The position numbers and the translations under genes were made by a program. From positions 1,364,001-1,428,000 of the forward strand of contig NZ_CP082839.1 of NCBI RefSeq assembly GCF_019930585.1: 64,000 nt of DNA. Direction: 5' to 3'. The notes beneath the pieces are model-generated. The model worked only from the letters and a program-made list of their open reading frames with translations, was not told the DNA's origin and searched no databases. The stretch comes from Sphingomonas nostoxanthinifaciens (GTDB lineage: Bacteria; Pseudomonadota; Alphaproteobacteria; Sphingomonadales; Sphingomonadaceae). Each line of letters begins with the position of its first letter. The first letter of the stretch is position 1. Of this stretch, positions 45,747 to 54,426 are shown one piece after another.

Positions 45747-48038
45747 ATGTCGAACTGCAAGATGCTTTTGCGAGGAAGTGCGCTATCGACGATCCTGGCC
45801 GCGGCATTGTCGTGGTCGACAGTGGCCGCGGCGCAGGCGGCCAATGCCGGCGCTGCCGATGCGGCGCAGCCGAACGACGGCGAGATCGTGGTGACCGCGC
45901 TCAAGCGCGACACGACGCTGCAGAAGACGCCGATCTCGATCTCGGCCGTGACCGGCGACACGCTCTCCAAGTCCGGCGTGCAGAACATCTCGAACCTGGC
46001 GGGTGCCGTTCCCAGCCTGACGTTCGTCGATGCCGGCCCCTCGTTCCGCCGCGTGGTGATCCGCGGCATCCAGGCGGCGGGCGAGCCGACCGTGGGCGTT
46101 TATTATGACGAAGCGCCGGTGACCGGCGTGATCGGGACGGCCAACGATGCCGGCGGCACGACGCCCGAATTGCGGCTGTTCGACGTCCAGCGCGCCGAGG
46201 TGCTGCGCGGCCCGCAGGGGACGCTGTACGGGGCGGGTTCGATGGGTGGTACGCTGCGGATCATCTACAACAAGCCGACCTTCGAGACCGAGGGGCTGGC
46301 CGATGCCTCGATCTCCGATACGCAGGATGGCGGGTTCAATTACGAACTCAACGGCATGGTCAACCTGCCGGTGATCACCGACAAGATCGCGGTGCGCGCG
46401 GTCGGCTTCTACCAGCATAATGACGGCTATATCGACAACGTCACGTTGGGCGTGAAAGGCATCAACGGCCTGAAATCCTATGGTGGCCGCGTGATGGCGC
46501 GGGTCACGCCGACCGAGCGCTTCACGCTCGATCTGGCCGCTTATATCAATCGCACCTACACGGACACGCCGACCTGGATCAAGGAATCCGGCCGCTACAA
46601 TGCGGATTACTTCACGCGCTTGCCGGTGCGCGACCGCCTCAACCTCTACAGCGCGACCGCCAATTGGGATCTGGACAGCGTCAAGCTCACCGGCGTCGTC
46701 TCCTACTTCGTCCGACACATCAAGAGCGCGGACGATCAATCGGAACTGATCCAGTCGCGGCGGACGGCCGCCTCATGCGCCAGCCTGTACAATAGCGGTG
46801 CGGCGTGCGGGCCGACCACGCTGAGCAGCTTCTACGGCCTGATCGATTCACAGGCGGACAGCGTCGTCTCGCCTGATCAGGACGTGCATGCGCTGACCAC
46901 GGAACTCAGGTTGAGCTCGGCTGGCACCGGACCGTTCAACTGGACCGTCGGCGGTTTCTATTCGCACCGTCATGAGTTCGTGCACAATGCCGCGAACAAC
47001 GTCGACAGCAACGGCGATCCCATTGCGAGCCAGCTGGTCTTCTATCGCAACATCTATGACACGCTGAATCAGGCGGCGGCGTTCGCCGATCTATCGTGGG
47101 ATATCACCAGCAAGCTGAACATCACCGGCGGCGCACGCTATTTCCATTACTCGCGCAGCGTCGCCGGCGAGACGCCGATGGCCGATGTCCTGCTGGGCGC
47201 GCGGCTGGTCCCGCTCACGCGGGCGTCTTCCAAGGAGAACGGCACCGTCGTCAAGGTGAACGCATCCTACAAGTTCACGCCGAACATCATGGCCTATTTC
47301 GAGGCAGCACAAGGCTTCCGGCCGGGCGGCGCCAATCAGGTCATCGGCCTGCCCGAGGCGCTGACGCCGTACCAGTCCGATAAATTGTGGGATTACGAGG
47401 CTGGCATCAAGACATCCTTCTTCCAGCACAAGCTGACGCTCAACCTCGACGTGTTCAGAATCGACTGGTCGAACCTGCAGGTTACCGGCCGTCCGGCGGC
47501 GACGATGGGCACCTTCACCTTCATCACCAATGCCGGCGATGCGCGCGTGCAGGGCGTCGAGCTGGAAGGCGGCATCCGCCCGCTGCGCGGCCTGACGCTG
47601 TCGGGCAGCTTCTCGTACATGACCCCGGAGCTGACGCAGGATCAGACCAACGCGACGATCCTCGCCGCAGGCCTCAAGGGCGATCGCATTCCCTACGTGC
47701 CGAAGATGACGATGGGCGGCAGCGCAGAATATCGCTTCCCGCTGAACAGGTCGCTGAACGCCTATCTACGCGGCGACTATAACCACCTGAGCGACTCTTA
47801 TTCGGACTTCAGGCCCAACGCGACCTATACGCGGCGTATCCCGGCCTACGACATGGTCAACGCCCGCGTCGGCATCGAGACCGCCGATGGCAAGCGTGGC
47901 GTCTATCTCTACGTCAACAACCTGTTCAACGCGCTTGGTATCACCCGCGAGTTTTCGGGTGCCTTCTGGGTCGGCCGGACCTTGACGAATAGTGCCACGC
48001 CGCGGACGGTCGGCCTCAATCTGCGCACGGCGTTCTGA
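45747..48038 (+). CDS. TonB-dependent receptor of the acyl-peptide island
   Basis: A 763-residue receptor. Signal peptide ~1-30 ends AAAQA. TonB-box-like EIVVTALKRDTTL is followed by the plug (VVIRGIQAAGEPTVGVYYDEAP, RAEVLRGPQGTLYGAGSMGG) and a barrel ending in NLRTAF. There is no STN domain. It sits between an M14 deacylase and an amidohydrolase and probably imports the island's substrate, perhaps a blocked peptide or N-acyl amino acid conjugate (inference). Gaps of ~90 bp before and ~30 bp after suggest one operon 44702-49317. Confidence 0.91.
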   Translation: MSNCKMLLRGSALSTILAAALSWSTVAAAQAANAGAADAAQPNDGEIVVTALKRDTTLQKTPISISAVTGDTLSKSGVQNISNLAGAVPSLTFVDAGPSFRRVVIRGIQAAGEPTVGVYYDEAPVTGVIGTANDAGGTTPELRLFDVQRAEVLRGPQGTLYGAGSMGGTLRIIYNKPTFETEGLADASISDTQDGGFNYELNGMVNLPVITDKIAVRAVGFYQHNDGYIDNVTLGVKGINGLKSYGGRVMARVTPTERFTLDLAAYINRTYTDTPTWIKESGRYNADYFTRLPVRDRLNLYSATANWDLDSVKLTGVVSYFVRHIKSADDQSELIQSRRTAASCASLYNSGAACGPTTLSSFYGLIDSQADSVVSPDQDVHALTTELRLSSAGTGPFNWTVGGFYSHRHEFVHNAANNVDSNGDPIASQLVFYRNIYDTLNQAAAFADLSWDITSKLNITGGARYFHYSRSVAGETPMADVLLGARLVPLTRASSKENGTVVKVNASYKFTPNIMAYFEAAQGFRPGGANQVIGLPEALTPYQSDKLWDYEAGIKTSFFQHKLTLNLDVFRIDWSNLQVTGRPAATMGTFTFITNAGDARVQGVELEGGIRPLRGLTLSGSFSYMTPELTQDQTNATILAAGLKGDRIPYVPKMTMGGSAEYRFPLNRSLNAYLRGDYNHLSDSYSDFRPNATYTRRIPAYDMVNARVGIETADGKRGVYLYVNNLFNALGITREFSGAFWVGRTLTNSATPRTVGLNLRTAF

Positions 48039-48069
48039 AGCAGGTCGCGCACGGGAGTAAGGAGCGGCG

Positions 48070-49317
48070 ATGACGCGGTTGTTGTTTCGGAATGCGCGCA
48101 TCTTCGACGGTGTCGATCGTGTCGAGGCACATGACAGCGTCATCGTCGAGGGTGCGCGCATCGCCGAGGTCTCGGCCGCGGCGGAAGGCAGCTTCGATCG
48201 CGTGGTGGATTGCGGCGGCCGCACGTTGATGCCCGGTCTGATCGACGCGCACGTGCACGTTTATGCGTTCAACGCCAACCTCAGCCTGAACGACGGCAGC
48301 TCGATCGTCGCGCGCACGCTGCATGCCGAGGCGATGATGAAGCGCGCGCTGGCGTCGGGCTTCACCTCGCTGCGCGATGCCGGCGGCGCCGATCGCGAGC
48401 TGGCCGATGCGCTGGCGAACCGCATGTTCGTCGGCCCGCGGCTTTTCTACAGCGGCAAGGCGCTCAGCCAGACGGGCGGGCATGGTGACATGCGCGTACC
48501 GGGCACGCGCATGTGTGGCTGCGGCTATACCGGCGCGACCAGCGCGCTCGCCGATGGCGAGGACGAGGTGCGCAAGGCGGCACGCGAACAGCTCCGCACC
48601 GGCGCCACCCAGATCAAGATCATGGCCTCGGGCGGCGCCGCATCGCCCTCGGACCCGATCTGGATGCTGCAATATTCGGATCGCGAGATCCGTGCCGCGG
48701 TCGAGGAGGCCGAGCGGTGGGGCACTTACGTCATGGCGCATGCCTATACGGCGGATGCGATCGCGCGCTGCGCGCGGCTCGGCGTGCGCTCGGTCGAGCA
48801 TGCCAATCTGATCGACGCCGAGGCGGCGGCGGTGCTGGCCGAGCTTGGAACCTACGTCGTGCCGACACTGGCGACCTATGACGCTTTATTGCGCCATGCG
48901 CCCGAGCTGGGCTGGGGTGGCGAACTGATGGAGAAGGTCGAGCTCGTCGCCGCTGCCGGCCGCCGCTCGCTCGCGCTATGCCGCGATGCCGGCGTGAAGA
49001 TGGGGCTCGGCACCGATCTGCTCGGGCCGATGCAGGTCCATCAATGCGACGAGTTCCGCATCCGCGCAGAGGTGCTCACGCCGCTCGAGATCCTGCGCTC
49101 GGCGACCTCGATCAACGCCGAGCTGATGATGCGCACCGGGGAGATCGGCACGATCGCGCCCGGCGCGCTTGCGGACATGATCCTCGTCGACGGCGATCCG
49201 CTTGCGGATATCTCGCTGCTGGCCGGCGACGGCAGCGGGGTGGTGCTAGTGGTCAAGGATGGCGAGATCGTCAAATCCACCTTGTCCGCCGGGGAGCCCG
49301 TTCTCCGCGCTCAATAG
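48070..49317 (+). CDS. Metal-dependent amidohydrolase (Xaa-Pro dipeptidase-like)
   Basis: A 415-residue amidohydrolase with a binuclear site: His61/His63 (DAHVHV), Lys183 in QIKIMASGG (probable carboxylated lysine), His224 (MAHAY), His244 (EHANLI) and Asp316 (GTDLLGP). The overall pattern GGRTLMPGLIDAHVH ... LADMILVDGDPL matches the imidazolonepropionase-related/prolidase-like group that includes Xaa-Pro and Xaa-Arg dipeptidases and ochratoxinase, which split C-terminal amino acids from peptides or amides. No signal peptide. Its 3' end overlaps the convergent gamma-glutamyltransferase gene by 7 bp. Confidence 0.9.
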   Translation: MTRLLFRNARIFDGVDRVEAHDSVIVEGARIAEVSAAAEGSFDRVVDCGGRTLMPGLIDAHVHVYAFNANLSLNDGSSIVARTLHAEAMMKRALASGFTSLRDAGGADRELADALANRMFVGPRLFYSGKALSQTGGHGDMRVPGTRMCGCGYTGATSALADGEDEVRKAAREQLRTGATQIKIMASGGAASPSDPIWMLQYSDREIRAAVEEAERWGTYVMAHAYTADAIARCARLGVRSVEHANLIDAEAAAVLAELGTYVVPTLATYDALLRHAPELGWGGELMEKVELVAAAGRRSLALCRDAGVKMGLGTDLLGPMQVHQCDEFRIRAEVLTPLEILRSATSINAELMMRTGEIGTIAPGALADMILVDGDPLADISLLAGDGSGVVLVVKDGEIVKSTLSAGEPVLRAQ

Positions 49318-51023
49318 CCCAGGGCGACGCCGGGCCGGCGCGGATCGGCGATGCCGACCAGCGACCCGTCGCTCTGGCGGGCGATCGCCTGGACTGATCC
49401 AAAGTGCCAATTATAGGGCGCGGTCGTCCGCACGGTGACGCCGTAATGCTGCGCCAGCCTTTGCCGCGTCTCGTCGGTCACGCGCGATTCGATCGTTGCG
49501 GTGCGATAATATTGCGATCCCTGGAAGCGCGGCGCATCGGCCGACTGCTCCAGCGTGAGGCCGTAGCCGAGATAGTTGACCAGCATCAGCGCGACCGCGC
49601 GCGACGCGAGGCCGGGCGAGCCGAGCGTGAGCACAGGCGCGCCGCCTTTGGCCACGATCGTCGGCGGGAAGGGCGACAATGTCCGCAGGCCGTCGCCGAT
49701 CGCGCGTCCGGGGAAGTAATTGGCGCCGTTGGTGACGACACCGTCGATCACCAGCCCGGTGCCGAAGGTCGGCCCGTTCACGCTATGGGTGAGCGACAGC
49801 ATGTTGCCGTCCTTGTCGACCGCGACGAGCTGGTCGGTGTCGGTCGAGTTGGGATCGTTCGTACCGTCGGCGGCGGGGGCCGGCGTCGGCCGCTGCACCG
49901 CGACCTGCGTCGCATCCTTCGGCATGCCGCCGTCGATCAGCCGGGTCAGCTGATGCGCGAAATCCTTCGATAGCAATGTGTCGAGCGGCACATTGTAGCC
50001 GACCGGATCCTTGACAAAGCCGTCCGCGAAATCCTCGGCGAATTCGAAGGCGCGGCGGATGCGGTAGAAGCTGGCGGCATCCTGCGCATAGTGGGTGGCG
50101 GGGGACAGATCCCACGGCTCGGCGATGTTGAGGATCATCGCGGTCAGCACGCCCGCGGTCGATGGCGGTGGCGAACCATAGATATCGTAGCCGCGGAAGC
50201 TGGAGTGGACCGGCTCCTCCCACCGGACGCGATAGTCCGCCAGATCCTGCAGGCTCATCTCGCCGCCGGCCGACCGGACCCCGTCGACGAAATGCTGCGC
50301 CCATTCGCCCTTGTAGAAATAATCGGGCCCGTCCGCGGCGATGCGGCGCATCGTGCGCGCGAGGTTCGGCCGCTTCATCACCGCGCCGACCGGCGGGACG
50401 AAGCCGCTGGGCAGGAATTCGGCGCGGCCCGACGGATAGGCCGACAGCCGATTGATCGCCGCGTCCGACAATTCGGCATACAGGAACGAATACATCGGGA
50501 AGCCGTCTTCGGCGGTCTTGATCGCCGGCGCGAAATAATGCGCCCATGGCAGCGTTCCGAAGCGGTCGGCGGCGGCCTTCAGCCCCGCGACGGTGCCCGG
50601 CACGGCGATGGCGCGGCCCGACGTCTCGGGCAGCGGCATCGGATCGAGCGTCACCTGGACCCAGCCCGGCGACACCGGCGCGCCGGCACGGGTATGGTTC
50701 AACTCTGCGTCGAGATAATAATAACGCTTCGACTTGGCGTCGTAATAGAGCAGCGACATCGCACCGGCGAGGGTGACCATCTGCGGCTCGACCACGGTCT
50801 GCAGGATTACGCCGGTCAGCCCGGCATCCATGGCGTTGCCGCCTTTGCGCAGCACGTCGAGCATCGCCTGCGCCACCAGCGCGTTGCCGGCTGACACCAT
50901 CGCGTTCTTTGCATGGACCGCGGGCTTCGGGCCCTGCTCGGCCGCCAGCGCCGGTTGCGCGGCGAGCGCGACGATCGCGAGGGACGAGGCCGCGCGGCGC
51001 AGCAGGCGGGCGGGATGGATCAT
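49311..51023 (-). CDS. Gamma-glutamyltransferase family protein with variant TTH motif
   Basis: A 570-residue Ntn-hydrolase precursor with a signal peptide (~1-27, ending LAA), so periplasmic. N-terminal large-subunit blocks are GGNAMDAGLTGVILQTVVEP and PGTVAGLKAA. Self-cleavage should occur before Thr396 in STDTDQLVAVD, giving two subunits. The usual T-T-H around the nucleophile reads T-D-Q here, so specificity may differ from classic glutathione hydrolases. The ATG at 51023 has GGAGA upstream. It is cotranscribed behind an MFS gene. It may trim gamma-glutamyl or similar caps from imported peptides. Confidence 0.87.
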   Translation of the reverse strand: MIHPARLLRRAASSLAIVALAAQPALAAEQGPKPAVHAKNAMVSAGNALVAQAMLDVLRKGGNAMDAGLTGVILQTVVEPQMVTLAGAMSLLYYDAKSKRYYYLDAELNHTRAGAPVSPGWVQVTLDPMPLPETSGRAIAVPGTVAGLKAAADRFGTLPWAHYFAPAIKTAEDGFPMYSFLYAELSDAAINRLSAYPSGRAEFLPSGFVPPVGAVMKRPNLARTMRRIAADGPDYFYKGEWAQHFVDGVRSAGGEMSLQDLADYRVRWEEPVHSSFRGYDIYGSPPPSTAGVLTAMILNIAEPWDLSPATHYAQDAASFYRIRRAFEFAEDFADGFVKDPVGYNVPLDTLLSKDFAHQLTRLIDGGMPKDATQVAVQRPTPAPAADGTNDPNSTDTDQLVAVDKDGNMLSLTHSVNGPTFGTGLVIDGVVTNGANYFPGRAIGDGLRTLSPFPPTIVAKGGAPVLTLGSPGLASRAVALMLVNYLGYGLTLEQSADAPRFQGSQYYRTATIESRVTDETRQRLAQHYGVTVRTTAPYNWHFGSVQAIARQSDGSLVGIADPRRPGVALGY

Positions 51024-51060
51024 GATCGTCTCCGTCGTACAGGGTGCCGGTGCGACCGGC

Positions 51061-52335
51061 TCAATCGGCAAGCTCGCGCACCATGATCCGGCCGGCCGCG
51101 AGCATCAGTAGCCCACTCGCCGCCAGCCACAGCGCCGCGACCATCATCGCGTAGCGAAGCCCGATCGCGCCGTGGCTGGCGGTGAAGGCATCGCTCAACG
51201 CGCCCGTTATCACCGGCCCGAGCCCGGCGCCGATCAGGTTGCTGCAGAACAGGCTGACCGCGACCGCCAGCGCGCGACGCCCCGATCCGCACACCGAATG
51301 GAGCGAGGTGTACATCACGCCATAAGCGACGTTGAGCGCGACCATGCCGACCGCGACGGTAGCGAGGAAGGCGGAGTAGCTCGGCATGAGGAAGCCCAGC
51401 TCGAAGAAGGGCAGAGCGACGAACAGTCCGGCTGCGCACAGCCATGCCTGCCAGCGCACGTCGCGGATCGACAGGCGCCCGACCAGCCATCCGCCGAGCG
51501 AGATCCCCGTCAGTGCCGCCGCGGCGGACAGCGCGCCATAATAGAAGCCGATCTGCGGCAAAGGCACGTGGAGGATGCGCATCAGATAGGGGGGGATGAA
51601 CGCGAACACGCCCGACGAGAAGGCGTTGTAGACCGTGATTCCAGCGATGATGAGCGCCAGGCTGGGCGTGCGTGCGATGCCGACCAGATCGGCCATGCCA
51701 GCGCCGCGTGTCGCATGCCTGTCGGGCAGGCTGAGCCGCAGCCGCGGCTCGTCGAGCTTGAGGTAGACGATCAGCGCCAGCAGCAAACCGGGGATACCGG
51801 CGGCCACCATCGTCGCCCGCCAGCCATAATGCGCCGCGATCTGCGCGCCGCCGGTCAGGCCGAGCAGATAGCCGACCACCAGCGAGCCCGAGAAGACGGT
51901 GATCGCACGCGCCCGGCGATCGGGCGGGAAATAATCGGCGATCAGCGACTGCGCGGGTGGGATGCCGCCCGCCTCGCCGGCACCGACGCCGATGCGCGCC
52001 ACGACCAACTGCACGAAGCTTTGGGCCATGCCGCACAGCACCGTCATGCCGCTCCAGATAACCAATGCGAGGCCGATGATCGTCTTGCGGTTGCCGCGAT
52101 CCGCCGCCCACGCCACGGGGATGCCCAATGTCGCGTACAGCAAGGCGAAGGACAGCCCGCTCAACACGCCGAGCGCGGTATCGGACACGCCGAATTCGCG
52201 CTTGATCGGCTCCAGCACGATCGTGATGACGGTCTTGTCGAGATTGTTGAGTGCGGACACGAAAAATAGGATCGACAGGAAGGCGGTGCGCTGGCGGTTG
52301 TTGTATAGCGCCCAGGGCCTTGCAGATCGGTCCAT
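51061..52335 (-). CDS. MFS transporter (ACS/spinster-like)
   Basis: A 424-residue permease with 12 predicted membrane segments. It carries the MFS A-motif region (ADRGNRKTIIGLAL) and RIGVGAGEAGGIPPAQSLIADYFPPDRRARA, typical of the anion:cation symporter and spinster-like groups found in sphingomonad catabolic clusters. The ATG at 52335 was chosen by comparison with family N termini (ALNNLDKTVITIVLEPIK). It lies 37 bp upstream of the gamma-glutamyltransferase gene in one operon, and the GntR gene is divergent. It probably takes up an acidic or amino acid product. Confidence 0.88.
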   Translation of the reverse strand: MDRSARPWALYNNRQRTAFLSILFFVSALNNLDKTVITIVLEPIKREFGVSDTALGVLSGLSFALLYATLGIPVAWAADRGNRKTIIGLALVIWSGMTVLCGMAQSFVQLVVARIGVGAGEAGGIPPAQSLIADYFPPDRRARAITVFSGSLVVGYLLGLTGGAQIAAHYGWRATMVAAGIPGLLLALIVYLKLDEPRLRLSLPDRHATRGAGMADLVGIARTPSLALIIAGITVYNAFSSGVFAFIPPYLMRILHVPLPQIGFYYGALSAAAALTGISLGGWLVGRLSIRDVRWQAWLCAAGLFVALPFFELGFLMPSYSAFLATVAVGMVALNVAYGVMYTSLHSVCGSGRRALAVAVSLFCSNLIGAGLGPVITGALSDAFTASHGAIGLRYAMMVAALWLAASGLLMLAAGRIMVRELAD

Positions 52336-52347
52336 GCTGTAAACCCC

Positions 52348-52375
52348 AACGTGTATCATCGGAAAGGTACACGTT
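52348..52375. promoter_or_regulatory. Dyad operator between MFS and GntR genes
   Basis: AACGTGTA (52348-52355) and TACACGTT (52368-52375) form a perfect 8-bp inverted repeat with a 12-bp spacer, 13 bp upstream of the MFS start and about 95 bp upstream of the divergent GntR start. Position and symmetry suit a dimeric repressor such as the adjacent GntR protein. Confidence 0.6.
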
Positions 52376-52469
52376 TGCACCACACTGGCAACGACATTCG
52401 CGTATGCCCGCTTGGCGAAGCGCCGGGGGCTGTGTTACGGCGCTTCGTGTCATAGACAAGAAGAACAAA

Positions 52470-53555
52470 ATGGCCATTTTCGACCAATCATGCATCGACA
52501 AGAGCCTGCCCATTCCGGTTGGGCGGCAGCTTCACGGGCTGCTCAGCTACGTCATCGCGTTCGGCCTCATCCCGGCGGGCGAACGGCTGCCCTCGGTGCG
52601 CGAGCTGGCACTCGCGGTCGGCGTCGCGCCGATGACGGTCAACGACGTCTATCAGGAATTACGCGGCACCGGCCTGATCGAGATCCGACCGGGCGTCGGC
52701 GCCTTCGCGAGCGGCGCAGGCAAGCGCGATGCCGAGCTGATGGCGCTGCGCGCCGATATCGCCCTGCTGATCGAGAAGGGGGCCGATATCGGCCTCACGC
52801 CGATCGACCTCGCGGCGATGGTGACGACCCAGGCGCGATTGCAGCCGTCGCAGGAGTTGAGGATCGGCCTGATCGGCATCTTCCGTGCGGCGGCGCTGGA
52901 TTATGCGGCCGAGATCACCGCGATGATCGAGGGGCCGGGTGCGGTCGAGGTGTATCTGATCGACGATCTGCAAAAGGACGAGGCCGCGCGCGCCGCCTGC
53001 TCGGCGTGCGACGTCGTGCTGGTGCCGATCCATCGCGAGCATGAGATACGCGCGCTGCTGCCGCGCGCGTCGGTGGCCGGGCTGCGCATGATCCCGTCGC
53101 AGGCCACGCGGAGCGCGCTCGCCAATCTCGATCCGCGCGCACGCGTCGCCGGAATCTCGCATTTCGAGGAGCATGTCGCAAGCCTCAAGCATGCGATCCG
53201 CGAGTTCACGCCGCACGTCGCGGACGTCCGCACCAGCTGGATCGATGCCGTCGATCTGGCCGAGGTGCTGCGTGATCGCGATGTCGTGATCTATGCGACC
53301 GGCGCGGAGCATATCATCGAGCTGCTCTCCGAAGACGCCGAGCATTTCGAGTTCCGCCACACCCCCGATCCGATCGCGACCGGCCAGTTTCTCGCGGCCT
53401 TGAGGGCACGCGACGTTCTCCGGCGCGACAGGCCGGATACCCAGGAAGAACCCAATGGCATTCAAGACCGCTCGGATCTTGCGTCCGGCATTCACGACGC
53501 TCGCCAACGGAGACGACGCGAGCCTCGTGATCCACGAGCTCGTCGGCGCGGCTGA
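52470..53555 (+). CDS. GntR-family regulator with unusual C-terminal domain
   Basis: A 361-residue regulator. The N-terminal ~75 residues are a GntR winged helix (GLIPAGERLPSVRELALAVGVAPMTVNDVYQELRGTGLIEIRPGVGAF). The rest (~110-320) does not look like the FadR, HutC or MocR effector domains. It shows alternating strands and helices with RIGLIGIFRAAALDYAAEI, resembling a periplasmic-binding-protein-like sensor. The last ~34 residues are encoded within the start of the next gene and look like low-quality shadow sequence; the overlap is 101 bp. It is divergent from the MFS/GGT operon and probably controls both directions. Confidence 0.85.
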   Translation: MAIFDQSCIDKSLPIPVGRQLHGLLSYVIAFGLIPAGERLPSVRELALAVGVAPMTVNDVYQELRGTGLIEIRPGVGAFASGAGKRDAELMALRADIALLIEKGADIGLTPIDLAAMVTTQARLQPSQELRIGLIGIFRAAALDYAAEITAMIEGPGAVEVYLIDDLQKDEAARAACSACDVVLVPIHREHEIRALLPRASVAGLRMIPSQATRSALANLDPRARVAGISHFEEHVASLKHAIREFTPHVADVRTSWIDAVDLAEVLRDRDVVIYATGAEHIIELLSEDAEHFEFRHTPDPIATGQFLAALRARDVLRRDRPDTQEEPNGIQDRSDLASGIHDARQRRRREPRDPRARRRG

Positions 53556-54402
53556 CGGGCCCACCATCGGTATCAGTGCGGCAGTCCACGGCAACGAGAA
53601 TACCGGCGCGCAGGCCGCGCTGGAGCTGTTTCGCGCGCTAAACGCGCTCGAACTGCGCGGCCGCGTGCTGCTGTTGCCGGTCGCCAATCCCTATGCTTTC
53701 GCCGGCAACCATCGCTTCGCGCGGCTGGACGAGCTGGACCTCAACCGGCAGTTTCCGGGCAATCCGTCGGGCACGTTCAGTCAGCAGCTCGCCGCGGCGA
53801 TCACGCGCGAATTCCTCGAGCAGATCGACGTCCATATCGATCTTCACACCGGCACCGACCGCCCGACCGTCGATTACGTCTACATCTGGAACGACGAGGC
53901 GCTGTCGCGCAGCTTCGGCTCGCGCATCCTCTATCGACCGACGACGGGGCGCGAGGGAACGGTGTTCAACGGCCTCAGCACGACCGTCACGGTCGAGCGG
54001 CGCAACATCCCGACGACGGTCATCGAGCTGGGCGGCGGCATCGTCGATCAGGGCCCTTACGTCGAGCGCACGGTCGCAGGCGTGATCAACATGCTGCGCC
54101 ATCTCGGCGCGATCGAGGGCGGGGTGGCACCGGCTCCCGCACAGACGGTCGTGACCAGCCTTGCCGGTGTGCGCCCGCGCAAGGGGGGCTGGCTGGAACC
54201 GCTCGCCCCGCCGCTGGGCGAACCGATTGCGGGCGGCGCGCCGCTGGCACGGATCGTCAGCCCCTATACGTTCGAGACGATCGAAGAGATCGTCAGCCCG
54301 TTCGCGCGCGGCGTGATGGTGATGGGCCATCTGACCCGCAACCTCGTCGAGGCGGGCGACTACGGCTTCCTCGTCGGTGATCTGGACGGCGCGACGGCCT
54401 GA
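53455..54402 (+). CDS. M14-type deacylase (succinylglutamate desuccinylase/aspartoacylase family), copy 2
   Basis: A 315-residue paralogue of the enzyme at 44702. Zinc ligands are His45 and Glu48 (VHGNENTG) and His131 (HIDLHTGTDRP); DLNRQFPG and TVIELGGG are also kept. The two proteins are co-linear with only single-residue indels near the N terminus. The ATG has AGGAAG six bases upstream although it lies inside the GntR reading frame. Two copies in one island suggest paired substrates, such as different N-acyl groups or amino acids, or two steps of one pathway. Confidence 0.89.
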   Translation: MAFKTARILRPAFTTLANGDDASLVIHELVGAADGPTIGISAAVHGNENTGAQAALELFRALNALELRGRVLLLPVANPYAFAGNHRFARLDELDLNRQFPGNPSGTFSQQLAAAITREFLEQIDVHIDLHTGTDRPTVDYVYIWNDEALSRSFGSRILYRPTTGREGTVFNGLSTTVTVERRNIPTTVIELGGGIVDQGPYVERTVAGVINMLRHLGAIEGGVAPAPAQTVVTSLAGVRPRKGGWLEPLAPPLGEPIAGGAPLARIVSPYTFETIEEIVSPFARGVMVMGHLTRNLVEAGDYGFLVGDLDGATA

Positions 54403-54426
54403 TCGCCGCCGCGCCGCCGGCGGGCG

